Assembly (NCBI GenBank): GCA_029251005.1 | Contig: JAQXEE010000006.1 | Location: forward strand, 1-44,627 | Direction: 5' to 3' | Source: Flavobacteriales bacterium | GTDB lineage: Bacteria; Bacteroidota; Bacteroidia; Flavobacteriales_C; GCA-002722245 | Length of the DNA: 44,627 nucleotides | Part shown: piece after piece, positions 1 to 9,088 of the stretch | Numbering within the stretch: the first letter of the stretch is position 1 | How the letters are laid out: the number at the start of each line of letters is the position of its first letter | Position numbers and translations under genes: made by a program | The notes under the pieces: generated by a model | Database searches by the model: none | Told to the model about the DNA's origin: nothing | The model's input: only the letters and a program-made list of their open reading frames with translations

Positions 1-1
1 G

Positions 2-90
2 CGGTGGAAGAGGGATTCGAACCCCCGGTACAAATTTCTTCGTACGTCAGTTTAGCAAACTGGTGGTTTAAGCCACTCACCCATTCCACC
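2..90 (-). tRNA. tRNA-Ser (anticodon GCT)
   Basis: Read on the minus strand, this is a class II tRNA with a long variable arm. The 7-bp acceptor is GGTGGAA paired with TTCCACC, followed by discriminator G. The anticodon loop is TTGCTAA with anticodon GCT, which reads AGC/AGU serine codons. A variable stem built on GTAC repeats and a T arm with loop TTCGAAT complete the cloverleaf. The window begins one base after the discriminator, so it cannot be seen whether the CCA end is encoded. Confidence 0.93.
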
Positions 91-580
91 AAAAAAAGAA
101 CTCCTTTTTAAAAAGGGTTCCACAAATCTATACAATTGATTTGATTTTAACAATTCTAAATATTAATTCTTCTAATATTAATTTCAACTATTTGTAAATC
201 AATCTGAAAAGCTCTAATTAAACCTAAAATATCAAGTCTACATATTCAATCCAAGCTCAAAATATAAGTACACATACCAAGTTCACTTCCCCTAAAAGAG
301 AAATATCTACAATCACAAAAAATAGACTTTAATTATGATATTCTCTGATACTTTAAAACAAATATAGGTTTGCTTAATGGTTAAATCATAGAGTCCAAAT
401 TGAAAATAAAACTATTAATTAGTTAATTCGGTAGCTTCTAAATTATTTAGAGTGAAACCAGAAAAAATAATTATTATATTCAATTGAGAGCTGAATAATA
501 TGAATACGATACTTTTATCTTACTAAAAAGCGAGACAAGATTTAAAGTTATTTTAATTAGACTTTAAAAGAAGAGTTTAA
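91..580. other. Intergenic stretch, no gene seen
   Basis: About 490 very AT-rich bases lie between the tRNA-Ser gene and the 3' end of the next minus-strand gene. I see no convincing open frame, no strong GC hairpin followed by a T tract and no direct repeat. It would contain the 3' untranslated end of the 479-residue gene and the tRNA promoter. Confidence 0.5.
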
Positions 581-2020
581 CTAAACCAATGTCTTTAACC
601 AACTCGTATAATTAATTAATTCTTCATCATTACCTTCAACTAAACAAAAAGCATTTAATCTAAATTTGAGTGATTTATCGATTAAGACTCGTTTTTTATT
701 TAAATCTCTTAAAAGATTTATAAACTCTAAATCTCGCTTGTTTTCTGGTGTATTTACTTCTTCTCTATAATCTGCTAACAATTCTATTAGTTTTAATTCA
801 AACTTAGCTTGATCATTTAACTTAAATCGAACAATCAACGCTCCAATAGCCCACTTAAACTTTAAACTTGACGCTGTGTTTTCATAGTGTTCTTGTAATT
901 TAAGCACTTGGAAATTTCGAAGAGATTTTTTGTAATTACACTTATCAAACCAGTTTAGTGCTAAGTTTATGTAGACGAATATTCCTAAATACGGATCTGT
1001 CTTCATCCACTTACTAGCTTTTATATCTTCCAAAATGGCAATACTTTTATCTTTATCAATTACATTATAGTTATTAACCAAAGCGTTATAATAATAAAAT
1101 TGATATTTAGATTTTAGAACTCCCTTATACTCCTCCATTGCAACTTTCAAATCATTTGCCCATTTCAAGGAATCCTTTATTTTATTATTTTTAAACAAAG
1201 TATTTACGAGATAAGTTAGCATTTGAAGCTTAGTTTCATGATTCGTTTTGAAAAATAATTTCTCTTTTAAGAACTGATCATATGTTTCAACTAAATATTT
1301 TTCAAGAGAAACGTAGTCTTTCTTCGATAGAAGCACTTGAGAAACAGCTCGAAAAACTCGCGTTTTAAATTTTAAAGTAAGTAATGATTTATCTTGAACT
1401 AATTCAGAAACCAAGTCTTCTAGATAAGAAACAATACCCATTTTTTTAGAAATGAAATTTTGAGTAGTTTTTAATCTATAATTTAAAACTGAAATTGCGT
1501 CCTCAAGCGTTCTAAGTTTCCCTAAACGATCAGCGTTAACCAGTCTTTTATCAATATATTCTTGAGGGTCAATAGTAATAATTTCCTGACTTGCTTTTAT
1601 AAAATCCGAATAAACAATCTCTAACAACTCATATTGTTCAATCTCCAATGCTTTAAACTCTGCTTTTTTAAGACATTGAAGCATCAATTTAAATGATCTT
1701 TTTTTATAAAATAAGTTTGATAATCCAAGTAGATGATGAATAAACGAAACATCATTATCATCAAAATGATGAACGGATAAGCTTTTGAGCAAATTGTTTG
1801 TTAATCGATGTTTGAGACGATAAAATGAATTTTTACTCCCTACTCCATATAATAACTCAGCAGTTTTGTTTTCTTGGTATTCATTTCCTCCCTTTTTTAT
1901 CGCATCAAAGAGTAAAACATCTTTTCTTTTTTGACCCGCATTTTTTCTCAAAGTAAATAGCTTGTAAGCTTGAATTTCTTCCTTATTCATTGATGCAACT
2001 AAATCACTCAAAACATCCAT
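581..2020 (-). CDS. Hypothetical cytoplasmic all-helical protein (479 aa)
   Basis: I do not recognise this protein. It has 479 residues, begins MDVLSDLVAS and has no signal peptide and no membrane segment. It is rich in Leu, Lys, Asn and Phe with regularly spaced hydrophobic positions. Most of its length (about residues 100-450) reads as paired amphipathic helices, as in TPR-like solenoids; for example, residues 110-135 and 330-375 have the alternating small/aromatic pattern of such repeats. No catalytic motif is visible. It stands alone: tRNA-Ser lies downstream and a divergently transcribed secreted protein upstream (86 bp between start codons). A scaffold or protein-interaction role is an inference from the fold only. 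Low-similarity proteins of this kind are common in Bacteroidota. Confidence 0.8.
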   Translation of the reverse strand: MDVLSDLVASMNKEEIQAYKLFTLRKNAGQKRKDVLLFDAIKKGGNEYQENKTAELLYGVGSKNSFYRLKHRLTNNLLKSLSVHHFDDNDVSFIHHLLGLSNLFYKKRSFKLMLQCLKKAEFKALEIEQYELLEIVYSDFIKASQEIITIDPQEYIDKRLVNADRLGKLRTLEDAISVLNYRLKTTQNFISKKMGIVSYLEDLVSELVQDKSLLTLKFKTRVFRAVSQVLLSKKDYVSLEKYLVETYDQFLKEKLFFKTNHETKLQMLTYLVNTLFKNNKIKDSLKWANDLKVAMEEYKGVLKSKYQFYYYNALVNNYNVIDKDKSIAILEDIKASKWMKTDPYLGIFVYINLALNWFDKCNYKKSLRNFQVLKLQEHYENTASSLKFKWAIGALIVRFKLNDQAKFELKLIELLADYREEVNTPENKRDLEFINLLRDLNKKRVLIDKSLKFRLNAFCLVEGNDEELINYTSWLKTLV

Positions 2021-2106
2021 AAAAAAATCTGATTAAGTAAGAAAGTTAACAATTTAAAGCAGCACTCTCACCATTATTACGTTATATTTAAAAATCAAAC
2101 AATACT

Positions 2107-2772
2107 ATGAAAAATTTAATCCTGACTAGTTTAATATTCTTTGCAAGCTTATCTATAGCACAAGACACTTTATTTATTGCTTCTTCTCAATTCGACTTTA
2201 ACCCTGATATTACTTTTAATTTTAACGACACCCTTAATCTAGACTACAATACTAGTTATGAAGGAATGTCAGAAACTATAAATATAAAAACTAAAATCAA
2301 TGTTTTTAATTCGGCAGGTTGGAATAACAATGTTGAAGATAAAGTATTAATTAGTTCAGATACATCACAACTAAGTCAGCTAGCAGAACAAAATATACAA
2401 TCCTCTATGGTAATAACTCCGGAAGTTTTCAAAAACGGAAACAACACAGTTGTTATTTGGCCAGAAAAAATCAATGGACTGGGAAAAACTATAGATTCTT
2501 TGAAATTTAATATTTCTATAATAGGGTTTTTAGAATCTCGCCAAAACGATAAATTAATTAGTAGGCTTCAAGTTATCGAACAATCTTTAACACTATCTAA
2601 TAGCACAAATAAAGAACAATTAATTACCATAAATAATATTAATGGTCAAACAATTAAAGAGTTTCATATGCAGCCAAATGAAACATATAACACTTTTCTG
2701 CCCAAAGGATTTTTCTTTTTAAATGCTTATCAAAAAAATAAAAAGCAATCCATTAATTTTTTGGTGAAGTAA
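2107..2772 (+). CDS. Secreted protein with type IX-like C-terminal sorting domain
   Basis: A 221-residue secreted protein. The N-terminus is a Sec signal peptide (MKNLILTSLIFFASLSIAQ, cleavage likely after residue 18). The middle (about 25-150) is a beta-rich domain with many Asn, Asp and Thr residues and no recognised motif. The last 50 residues resemble the type A sorting domain used by the Bacteroidota type IX secretion system: an NINGQTIKEF strand, a turn, then KGFFFLNAYQKNKKQSINFL and a terminal VK. In known substrates this domain is removed at the cell surface. The gene stands alone and divergent from the 479-residue protein. A near-match TAnnTTTG box lies just upstream. Export by type IX is inferred from the tail; the cargo function is unknown. 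Confidence 0.8.
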   Translation: MKNLILTSLIFFASLSIAQDTLFIASSQFDFNPDITFNFNDTLNLDYNTSYEGMSETINIKTKINVFNSAGWNNNVEDKVLISSDTSQLSQLAEQNIQSSMVITPEVFKNGNNTVVIWPEKINGLGKTIDSLKFNISIIGFLESRQNDKLISRLQVIEQSLTLSNSTNKEQLITINNINGQTIKEFHMQPNETYNTFLPKGFFFLNAYQKNKKQSINFLVK

Positions 2773-3110
2773 GGAATATATCATATCGAAACTTGATGCA
2801 TTAATTGGCCTTATCCCAAGCCTTTCTTAATAAACAACTATATTATTACATGATTTTTCTGCTTTGCTTACGTGAAGAAATCCCTACTGTTTTCCTTTTT
2901 AAAGTTTGTCCGTTCCTTAGGTTCAATTTAGGGAGATACCCACTCTATCATTACTTATATAAAGGATATTAATGAGAAATATATGATATTTCTCCAGCTA
3001 TCCAAACCTCAATAAAAACTCTATTTATTAAGCATTTATGTATTACCTCTTAAGAATGTTTCGATAAAACCTCAATAGGTTTAAATTCAAAACACTACTA
3101 CCTACCAAAT
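2773..3110. other. Intergenic stretch with a perfect 9-bp inverted repeat
   Basis: This non-coding stretch follows the secreted-protein gene. Positions 2974-2994 form a perfect 9-bp inverted repeat (GAGAAATAT, three bases, ATATTTCTC) without a T tract, so it is more likely an operator or RNA hairpin than a terminator. Short stop-interrupted frames run on the minus strand around 2830-2960, but nothing recognisable can be read from them. Confidence 0.4.
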
Positions 3111-3143
3111 AGAAAAAAAGCAAAACCTGATTGGCTTTGCTTT
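3111..3143 (-). terminator. Rho-independent terminator of the small lipoprotein gene
   Basis: On the minus strand AAAGCAAAGCC and GGTTTTGCTTT pair around a five-base loop (3118-3143), followed by a run of seven T. The only non-Watson-Crick pair is G:U in minus-strand RNA; in plus-strand RNA it would be an A:C mismatch. This orientation fits the lipoprotein gene ending 119 bp upstream. Confidence 0.7.
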
Positions 3144-3262
3144 TAACATGTATTTATTGTTCTATCTCAACAAAATAATAAAGTTATCCATTTACTTATT
3201 CTGAGATAAAACAGTTATCATTAAAAATGAATTAGAACACCTATCCAAACTGTCTACAGTAT

Positions 3263-3640
3263 TTAATATTTAAGAGAGTCAAGTACCCCACATTCATTGC
3301 CGTATTTCTCAATCCAAACAGAATCACAGACTACTTTTTGGATAACTTTATAGGTTGTATAACATGGAACAAAAGAACAATAATTGATATTAGTATCTTT
3401 TTCACCTACAAAACCTAAAGTGTCAGTGCCCTGTTGAGATGAATCGCAAATTAATACTTCAATGGAATCATAAACAGTTTTACAAGAGTAATCCCAATAA
3501 CCGAAGTATTCAATTTTGATTTCGCTAGTATCACTTGTATTATTTTCAAAATTCTCTTCATTTTCAGGTGCAAACTCGTCTTCACATGAAACAAGAAATA
3601 AAGAAGAGATAATAGTTAAACTTAATAAGATTTTTTTCAT
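3263..3640 (-). CDS. Small cysteine-rich lipoprotein (125 aa)
   Basis: A 125-residue lipoprotein with signal peptide MKKILLSLTIISSLFLVSC. The lipobox LVSC puts the lipidated cysteine at residue 19. An acidic linker (about 20-42, rich in Glu, Asn and Asp) follows, then a compact domain with six further cysteines (YSCKT, LICDS, NYCSF, VPCYT, VVCDS, NECGV) that could form three disulfides. No enzymatic motif is visible and I do not recognise the family. It is flanked by its own terminator and stands apart from its neighbours. The acidic residues just after the lipid cysteine could act as a surface-export signal of the kind described for Bacteroidota lipoproteins; that is inference. Confidence 0.75.
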   Translation of the reverse strand: MKKILLSLTIISSLFLVSCEDEFAPENEENFENNTSDTSEIKIEYFGYWDYSCKTVYDSIEVLICDSSQQGTDTLGFVGEKDTNINYCSFVPCYTTYKVIQKVVCDSVWIEKYGNECGVLDSLKY

Positions 3641-3737
3641 AATATAAGATTTATTTGTTTGAGTAAAACTAATTTAAAAGCTAGGATGAAATTCAATATG
3701 AAAGCCAACACCTTACTCGACCAAATAAATAAAAACA

Positions 3738-3762
3738 AAAAAAAATCAATAAATGATTATTT
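3738..3762 (-). terminator. Weak terminator-like hairpin after the metallophosphoesterase
   Basis: On the minus strand AATCA, loop TTTAT and TGATT are followed by a run of T. The stem is only five AT-rich pairs, so termination here is plausible but weak. Confidence 0.3.
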
Positions 3763-3809
3763 AATTAAAATAACAACATACTCAACCAAAAAATTATTAA
3801 CGTCTAAAT

Positions 3810-5057
3810 TTAAGCTGTTAATTCAAATACAGTAATCTCTGGGCTTATCCCAACACGTCCTGGATAACCTACGAAGCCTAGACCTCGGTTAACGTATATT
3901 TTTTGACTCCCCTCTTTGTACAATCCTGCCCATTGCTTATACTTCCATTGTACCGGACTGAACTTAATACCAAAAGCCTCGATACCAAATTGCATTCCAT
4001 GGGTGTGTCCCGCAAACATAACATCAATATCCGGATATTCTTTTCTTACTTGCAAATCCCAATGACTTGGATCGTGCGATAGTAATAATTTAACATCAGC
4101 ATCTTCGACACCTTTATAAGCTTTGGCCAAATCACCATACTTTGAAAAGCTCCCACCCCAATTTTCAATTCCTAATATGGCCAACTTCTTTCCGTTTCGT
4201 TCGATGACTCTATTTTCATTTAATAATAGTTCGAAATCCATTTTATTTTGAACCTCTTTCATTAAATCAAAATTATGTTGTCTTGATTTTAAATCTTGTC
4301 TATCATAAAAATATTCAGGGTAATCATGATTCCCCATAACACTGTAAACTTTATGCTTAATACCTTTAAAAACATCAATAAAATCTATAGCTTCTTCTGC
4401 TCGATCGTTTACTAAATCTCCTGTGAAAAATAACATCTCGATATCCTGATCATTTATAAGTTTAACAGCCTCTTTCATTGGTTCTAAACTCAAAAAACTA
4501 CCAACATGTAAATCTGATATTTGTCCTATTTTCATTCCAACAAACTCCTTTGGTAAATTTGGAATACGTATTTTTTGTTTGCGTACAGTGTAGTTGTAAC
4601 CTCCTTTAATGACTCCATAAGTTAAGGAAGACAGCAAAACACCAAACGATCCTAATGCTGTTACTTGTAAGAATCGCAACCTACTAATGCCAATTCCTTT
4701 TGAAACACTTTCTGTTTGAGAAGTCTTATAAATAAATTGAAAAAGCCAACGAATTAATCTAATTAAATCATCTAAAATTAAAAAAGAGGACGCTAATACT
4801 TTGGGTAGAAATAAAAGAAAGAATAAAGTTTGACCTAACATTTTTGGAAATCTTGAGGCTTCAACTCCAGAAAAAGTTGTTATTATTGTAATAATAGCAT
4901 AGCAGTAATAAGCTATACTAATACTCCAGTAACCATTCCTAAAATAATTTGAATATTTCCCCGAATTGAAAACACTTTTGGTTCCGTTGTAAAAATATAA
5001 ATCAAACAAAAGCCCAATTATGGTAAGAATAGAAAGAAAAAAAGCAAATCTTGTCAT
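3810..5057 (-). CDS. Membrane-anchored metallophosphoesterase
   Basis: A 415-residue calcineurin-like phosphoesterase behind a membrane-spanning N-terminal part. Likely membrane segments are at about 4-23, 43-64, 74-97 and 129-150. The catalytic domain (about 172-415) has the full set of two-metal ligands: D182 and H184 (SDLHVG), G213-D214 (GDLVND), G242-N-H-D245, H328 (SHDP) and G350-H-T-H353. The family includes YkuE-type enzymes, some acting on lipid pyrophosphates or UDP-linked substrates; the substrate here is unknown. The start is an ATG in front of the first membrane helix. It lies 89 bp downstream of the dipeptide epimerase gene on the same strand, so cotranscription is possible. Confidence 0.88.
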   Translation of the reverse strand: MTRFAFFLSILTIIGLLFDLYFYNGTKSVFNSGKYSNYFRNGYWSISIAYYCYAIITIITTFSGVEASRFPKMLGQTLFFLLFLPKVLASSFLILDDLIRLIRWLFQFIYKTSQTESVSKGIGISRLRFLQVTALGSFGVLLSSLTYGVIKGGYNYTVRKQKIRIPNLPKEFVGMKIGQISDLHVGSFLSLEPMKEAVKLINDQDIEMLFFTGDLVNDRAEEAIDFIDVFKGIKHKVYSVMGNHDYPEYFYDRQDLKSRQHNFDLMKEVQNKMDFELLLNENRVIERNGKKLAILGIENWGGSFSKYGDLAKAYKGVEDADVKLLLSHDPSHWDLQVRKEYPDIDVMFAGHTHGMQFGIEAFGIKFSPVQWKYKQWAGLYKEGSQKIYVNRGLGFVGYPGRVGISPEITVFELTA

Positions 5058-5146
5058 GATATAAAAATACGATGAGAAATCTTAATTAAGATAATTAAAA
5101 TGGTAATTGAAAAATATGAGTTGTAAACGGTTAATTTCTAGTTTAG

Positions 5147-6112
5147 CTACAACCAATCTTTATACTCTCCTGTTTGAAAAGGGTCATTTTTAATCAAGAA
5201 TTTCCCGTCTAAATCAACAAAATCAGCAAGTGAGGACAATGTTGATGCTGCATTAATAGAAACTGTTGAACCTGACATACAACCTAAAATTGTTATCAAG
5301 TTTTTAGCTTTTGCTTTATAGAGTGCAGCGCGAGATTCAAGTAAACCGCCACTCTTAATAATTTTCACATTAATCCCGTCAAAAGCCTGTTCAACCTCAT
5401 CTAAGTCCTCAACTTTCTGAAAAGATTCATCTGCTATAATTGGTATTTGCACAACAGACTTTAACCATGCATGAGAAGAAAAGTCATCTTTATCAAAAGG
5501 TTGCTCAAAATATTGAACTCCCATTGCATGTAATTTTTCTGCCCATTCTTTCGCTTTTTCTTTTGAGGTGAAGCCTTGATTGGCGTCTACAACAAATGGC
5601 TTATTCGTTTGAGATGTATAATGCAAAACTATTCTCTCAATTTCAGCTTCGTTTACTTTTAGCTTAAAATAAGTTGCTTCTGGTGATTCATTTATTCGCG
5701 CTGTAATTTCAGTATTAGAACAAATACCGATGGTAAAAGATGTTGGCTTTTCAGCCTTTTTAAGCATTAACAAATCTTCTAAAGTCTGACTCGTTTTACT
5801 TGCATACCAATTCATTAAGCATACCTGAACTGCACATGCAAAAGCAGGATTTTTTTTTAATACTAAAGCATTTCTAGATAACAGATCGAAAAAGGTTTCC
5901 TGCAATTCAATAACCCAATAGACTTCTTTTAATAAAGCTTGAGATGTTTCATTATTTTCATTTAAATATGGAGGAAAAACAGCTTCTCCCCAACCTTCAG
6001 CACCTTCGTTTTCTAGATATAAATAAAGATTATCTGTACCTGTTCTTTCAGCAGATGATAACTTAAACGTATGTTTAAACTTTAAATGAAAAGGAAAATT
6101 CTTTTTTATCAA
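5147..6112 (-). CDS. Dipeptide epimerase (L-Ala-D/L-Glu type), enolase superfamily
   Basis: A 321-residue member of the muconate-lactonizing subgroup of the enolase superfamily. The capping domain (about 1-110) contains GWGEAVFPPY. The barrel carries the KxK motif (K150, K152), metal ligands D176 (VDANQG), E203 (EQPFDK) and D228 (IADES), and the opposing catalytic lysine K253 (NVKIIKSGG). This set fits L-Ala-D/L-Glu epimerases, which recycle murein dipeptides, although related dipeptide epimerases share it, so specificity is not fixed. The start is TTG at 6110-6112; there is no in-frame ATG until residue 100, and the family's first strand needs the TTG start. It is separated from valS by a strong terminator and may be cotranscribed with the phosphoesterase. 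Confidence 0.85.
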   Translation of the reverse strand: MIKKNFPFHLKFKHTFKLSSAERTGTDNLYLYLENEGAEGWGEAVFPPYLNENNETSQALLKEVYWVIELQETFFDLLSRNALVLKKNPAFACAVQVCLMNWYASKTSQTLEDLLMLKKAEKPTSFTIGICSNTEITARINESPEATYFKLKVNEAEIERIVLHYTSQTNKPFVVDANQGFTSKEKAKEWAEKLHAMGVQYFEQPFDKDDFSSHAWLKSVVQIPIIADESFQKVEDLDEVEQAFDGINVKIIKSGGLLESRAALYKAKAKNLITILGCMSGSTVSINAASTLSSLADFVDLDGKFLIKNDPFQTGEYKDWL

Positions 6113-6227
6113 AACATAAATATTTTTAGTAAAAATAAGATTTAATTGAATTGGTTATCATTTCAACATTAATCGGTTTTGGAATGCATGTTAAACAACT
6201 ATGCAGATACTTTTTTTACAATAATAC

Positions 6228-6276
6228 TTTTCAACACAAAAAAAGCTCGTCTCCGAGCCTTTTTTTGTGTTGAAAA
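6228..6276. terminator. Strong bidirectional terminator between valS and the epimerase gene
   Basis: A 22-bp stem with one bulged C: TTTTCAACAC plus seven A and GCTCG pairs with CGAGC, seven T and GTGTTGAAAA around a four-base loop. Both strands give a T run. It sits six bases beyond the valS stop codon and mainly serves valS on the minus strand. Confidence 0.85.
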
Positions 6277-6282
6277 TTTATT

Positions 6283-8904
6283 TTATCCTAATTCAGCCAA
6301 CGATTTTTCTAAAATCACAATCCTTGCTTCAGCATCAGCTTGCTTTTTCTTCTCTGATGAAACGACTGCCTCAGGTGCATTTGCTACGAAACGTTCGTTT
6401 CCAAGTTTTTTAGCAACTCCAATTAAGAATCCTTTTTGACGTTTTAACTCTGCTTGCATTTCCTCTTTCTCTTTCTCCACATCAATTGCTACAGGAACAA
6501 AGATCTCATCAGTCCCAATAATAAACGACTTTGCTCCAGAAACAGTTTCGGTTGTATAAGATAAGTTTGAAATATTAGCTAGCTTTTTAATTAAACCTGC
6601 GTTCTCATCGTACCCATTATCCTTTGAAGCAATAAACACTTCAACAGATTCTTTTGGACTCATTCCGATTGAACTTCTGATGTTTCTAATTCCAGAAACT
6701 AATCCTTGCATTTTTTCTCCGAAAGCTATTAAGTCTTTATCCTGTCCGTCATCACTTGGCCAAGTGGCAGTCATAATACTTTCACCATCTTTTCTTTTCT
6801 TAACTGTTTGCCAAACCTCTTCCGTAATAAACGGCATCATTGGATGTAATAAAACAGTAATTTCTTCAAAGAAGTTCATTGTAGCATCGTAAATCTCACG
6901 AGAGATTGGTTGCTCAAACCCAGGCTTGATCATTTCTAAATACCATGAACAGAAATCATCCCAAACCAATTTATATAACTCCATTGCTGCTTCCGACAAT
7001 CTGTACTTACTATACGATTCGTTTACTTTTGCAATAGATGATCGTAGCTTGGCATCAAACCATTGAATTGCAGGTAATAATTCTGGCTGTTTTAAATCCT
7101 CATCAACAACCCATCCATCGACTAGTCGTAAAGCATTCCAAACCTTGTTGGCAAAATTTCTTCCTTGCTCACTCAATTCATGTTTATACAATAAATCATT
7201 TCCGGCCGGAGCACATAATAAAACGCCTAATCGAACTCCATCAGCAGAGTATTTCTCAAACGTTTCAAACAAGTCTGGAGAATTTCCCAAACTCTTACTC
7301 ATTTTACGACGTTTTTCGTCGCGTACTAACCCCGTGAAGTAAACATCTTTAAATGGAAATTGATCCTTATATTCTAGACCAGCCATAATCATTCTTGCAA
7401 TCCAGAAAAAGATAATATCCTGTCCTGTAACAACAACATTAGTTGGGTAGTAGTAATTAATCTCTTCATTATCTGGCTCTAACACTCCATTAAATACAGA
7501 CATAGGCCATAACCAAGATGAAAACCAAGTATCAACTACATCAGTTTCTTGTCGTAAGTCTTCAGCCTTCAAATCAGTATTTCTAGTTGCTTCTTGCGCT
7601 AGTTTTAAAGCCTCTTCAATTGATTCAGCAACAACAAAATCGTTTTGACCTTTTCCGTAGAAATAAGCAGGAATTTGTTGTCCCCACCATAACTGACGAG
7701 AGATACACCAGTCGTTAATGTTCTCCAACCAATGTTTGTAAGTATTTACAGCGTTCTTAGGAAAAAACTCAATCGTGCTATCTAAAACCTGATCCAATGC
7801 TGGCTTCGCAATATCCTCCATTTTACAAAACCACTGTGTAGAAAGCTTAGGCTCAATAACAACCTTACTTCTTTCTGATCGAGCAACTTTGTTACGGATA
7901 TCTTCAATCTTATCCATCTGACCTTTTGCTTCAAGATCTTTTGCTATTTTCTTTCTCGCCTCAAAACGATCTACACCAACATATAATTCCGCGTTCTCAT
8001 TTAAAGTTCCATCATCATTTAAAATCTCAATCGATTCTAAACCATGTTTAGCTCCTAAATTGTAATCGTTAATATCATGGGCTGGAGTTACTTTTAAAGC
8101 TCCAGTTCCAAAATCCATATCAACATACTCATCAAAAATTATTGGGATTTCCCTGTTTACTAAAGGAACAATTGCCTTAGATCCTTTTAAGTGCGTATAT
8201 CTTTCATCATTTGGATTTAAACAAATTGCAGTATCTCCAAGTAATGTTTCAGGACGTGTTGTTGCAATGGTTAAAAACTCATCCGATCCTAAAATTTGAT
8301 ACTTAATATGGAATAATCTTGAATTCTCTTCAGTATGGTAAACCTCTTCATCCGATAAAGCTGTTTGCCGCATCGGATCCCAGTTAACCATTCTTGCTCC
8401 ACGGTAGATATATCCTTTTTTATGAAGATCAACAAAAGTTTTTATTACAGAATCATGTAGTTTTTCATCCATTGTAAAGGCTGTACGGTCCCAATCACAT
8501 GAAGCTCCTAATTTTCTTAATTGCTTTAAAATAATTCCTCCGTACTTATCAGTCCAATCCCAAGCGTGTTTTAAAAATTCTTCTCTCGTTAGATCTTCCT
8601 TTTTAATTCCTTGTTCAGCTAATAACTCTAAAACTTTGTTTTCGGTAGCAATCGATGCGTGATCTGTTCCAGGAACCCAACAAGCATTCTTACCTTCCAA
8701 ACGAGCTTTTCTAATTAAAGCATCTTGCAAAGTATTGTTTAATGTATGTCCTAAGTGTAATTGCCCCGTAACATTTGGTGGAGGAATTACAATTGTATAA
8801 GCTTCTCTATCATCAGGTTTACTACTGAATAAATCATTCTTCATCCAGTAGTCGTACCACTTCTCTTCTACTATTGACGGATCATATGTTTTAGCTAAAC
8901 TCAT
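6283..8904 (-). CDS. valS: Valine-tRNA ligase
   Basis: An 873-residue class I aminoacyl-tRNA synthetase that charges tRNA-Val and edits misactivated threonine. The HIGH-type signature HLGH is at 50-53 (PPPNVTGQLHLGH). The editing-domain motif TTRPET is at 215-220, WWGQQIP lies near 406-412 and the KMSKS loop is exact at 534-538. The C-terminal 60-70 residues are charged and helical, as expected for the valyl coiled-coil arm that holds the tRNA. Length and order of domains match the bacterial family. It is a single-gene unit with a TATATTTG promoter box 20 bp ahead of its ATG and a strong terminator directly behind it. Confidence 0.98.
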   Translation of the reverse strand: MSLAKTYDPSIVEEKWYDYWMKNDLFSSKPDDREAYTIVIPPPNVTGQLHLGHTLNNTLQDALIRKARLEGKNACWVPGTDHASIATENKVLELLAEQGIKKEDLTREEFLKHAWDWTDKYGGIILKQLRKLGASCDWDRTAFTMDEKLHDSVIKTFVDLHKKGYIYRGARMVNWDPMRQTALSDEEVYHTEENSRLFHIKYQILGSDEFLTIATTRPETLLGDTAICLNPNDERYTHLKGSKAIVPLVNREIPIIFDEYVDMDFGTGALKVTPAHDINDYNLGAKHGLESIEILNDDGTLNENAELYVGVDRFEARKKIAKDLEAKGQMDKIEDIRNKVARSERSKVVIEPKLSTQWFCKMEDIAKPALDQVLDSTIEFFPKNAVNTYKHWLENINDWCISRQLWWGQQIPAYFYGKGQNDFVVAESIEEALKLAQEATRNTDLKAEDLRQETDVVDTWFSSWLWPMSVFNGVLEPDNEEINYYYPTNVVVTGQDIIFFWIARMIMAGLEYKDQFPFKDVYFTGLVRDEKRRKMSKSLGNSPDLFETFEKYSADGVRLGVLLCAPAGNDLLYKHELSEQGRNFANKVWNALRLVDGWVVDEDLKQPELLPAIQWFDAKLRSSIAKVNESYSKYRLSEAAMELYKLVWDDFCSWYLEMIKPGFEQPISREIYDATMNFFEEITVLLHPMMPFITEEVWQTVKKRKDGESIMTATWPSDDGQDKDLIAFGEKMQGLVSGIRNIRSSIGMSPKESVEVFIASKDNGYDENAGLIKKLANISNLSYTTETVSGAKSFIIGTDEIFVPVAIDVEKEKEEMQAELKRQKGFLIGVAKKLGNERFVANAPEAVVSSEKKKQADAEARIVILEKSLAELG

Positions 8905-8924
8905 TTACTCAAATTTTGGGACTA

Positions 8925-8932
8925 CAAATATA
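8925..8932 (-). promoter_or_regulatory. valS promoter -7 box (TATATTTG)
   Basis: Minus-strand TATATTTG matches the flavobacterial TAnnTTTG consensus exactly, 20 bp upstream of the valS ATG. No clear TTTG element is found at the usual spacing further upstream. Confidence 0.55.
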
Positions 8933-8978
8933 TAAAAGCCTGCAGTGAAAAGCGACTAGCAAAGAGAAAATAAGCCAT

Positions 8979-9003
8979 AAAAAATCGCCTCGTATAAGCG
9001 GTT
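8979..9003 (-). terminator. Terminator of the rluE-like gene
   Basis: On the minus strand CGCTT, loop ATACG and AGGCG form a short stem, followed by A and a run of six T. It lies about 85 bp beyond the stop codon of the pseudouridine synthase gene and insulates the valS promoter from it. Confidence 0.55.
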
Positions 9004-9088
9004 AATTAAATTATTTAGTATTTCAGTGGCTATAAAAACCATTATCAAAATACATACAATTTAAAAAGACAGAGATTTTTAAAAAAAA

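Noticed and set aside
6179-6439. Plus-strand open frame over the valS 3' end
   Set aside because: It runs antisense through valS codons and the terminator stem, with no family character; the same applies to other long antisense frames inside valS, copA, sucC, hisS and ettA.
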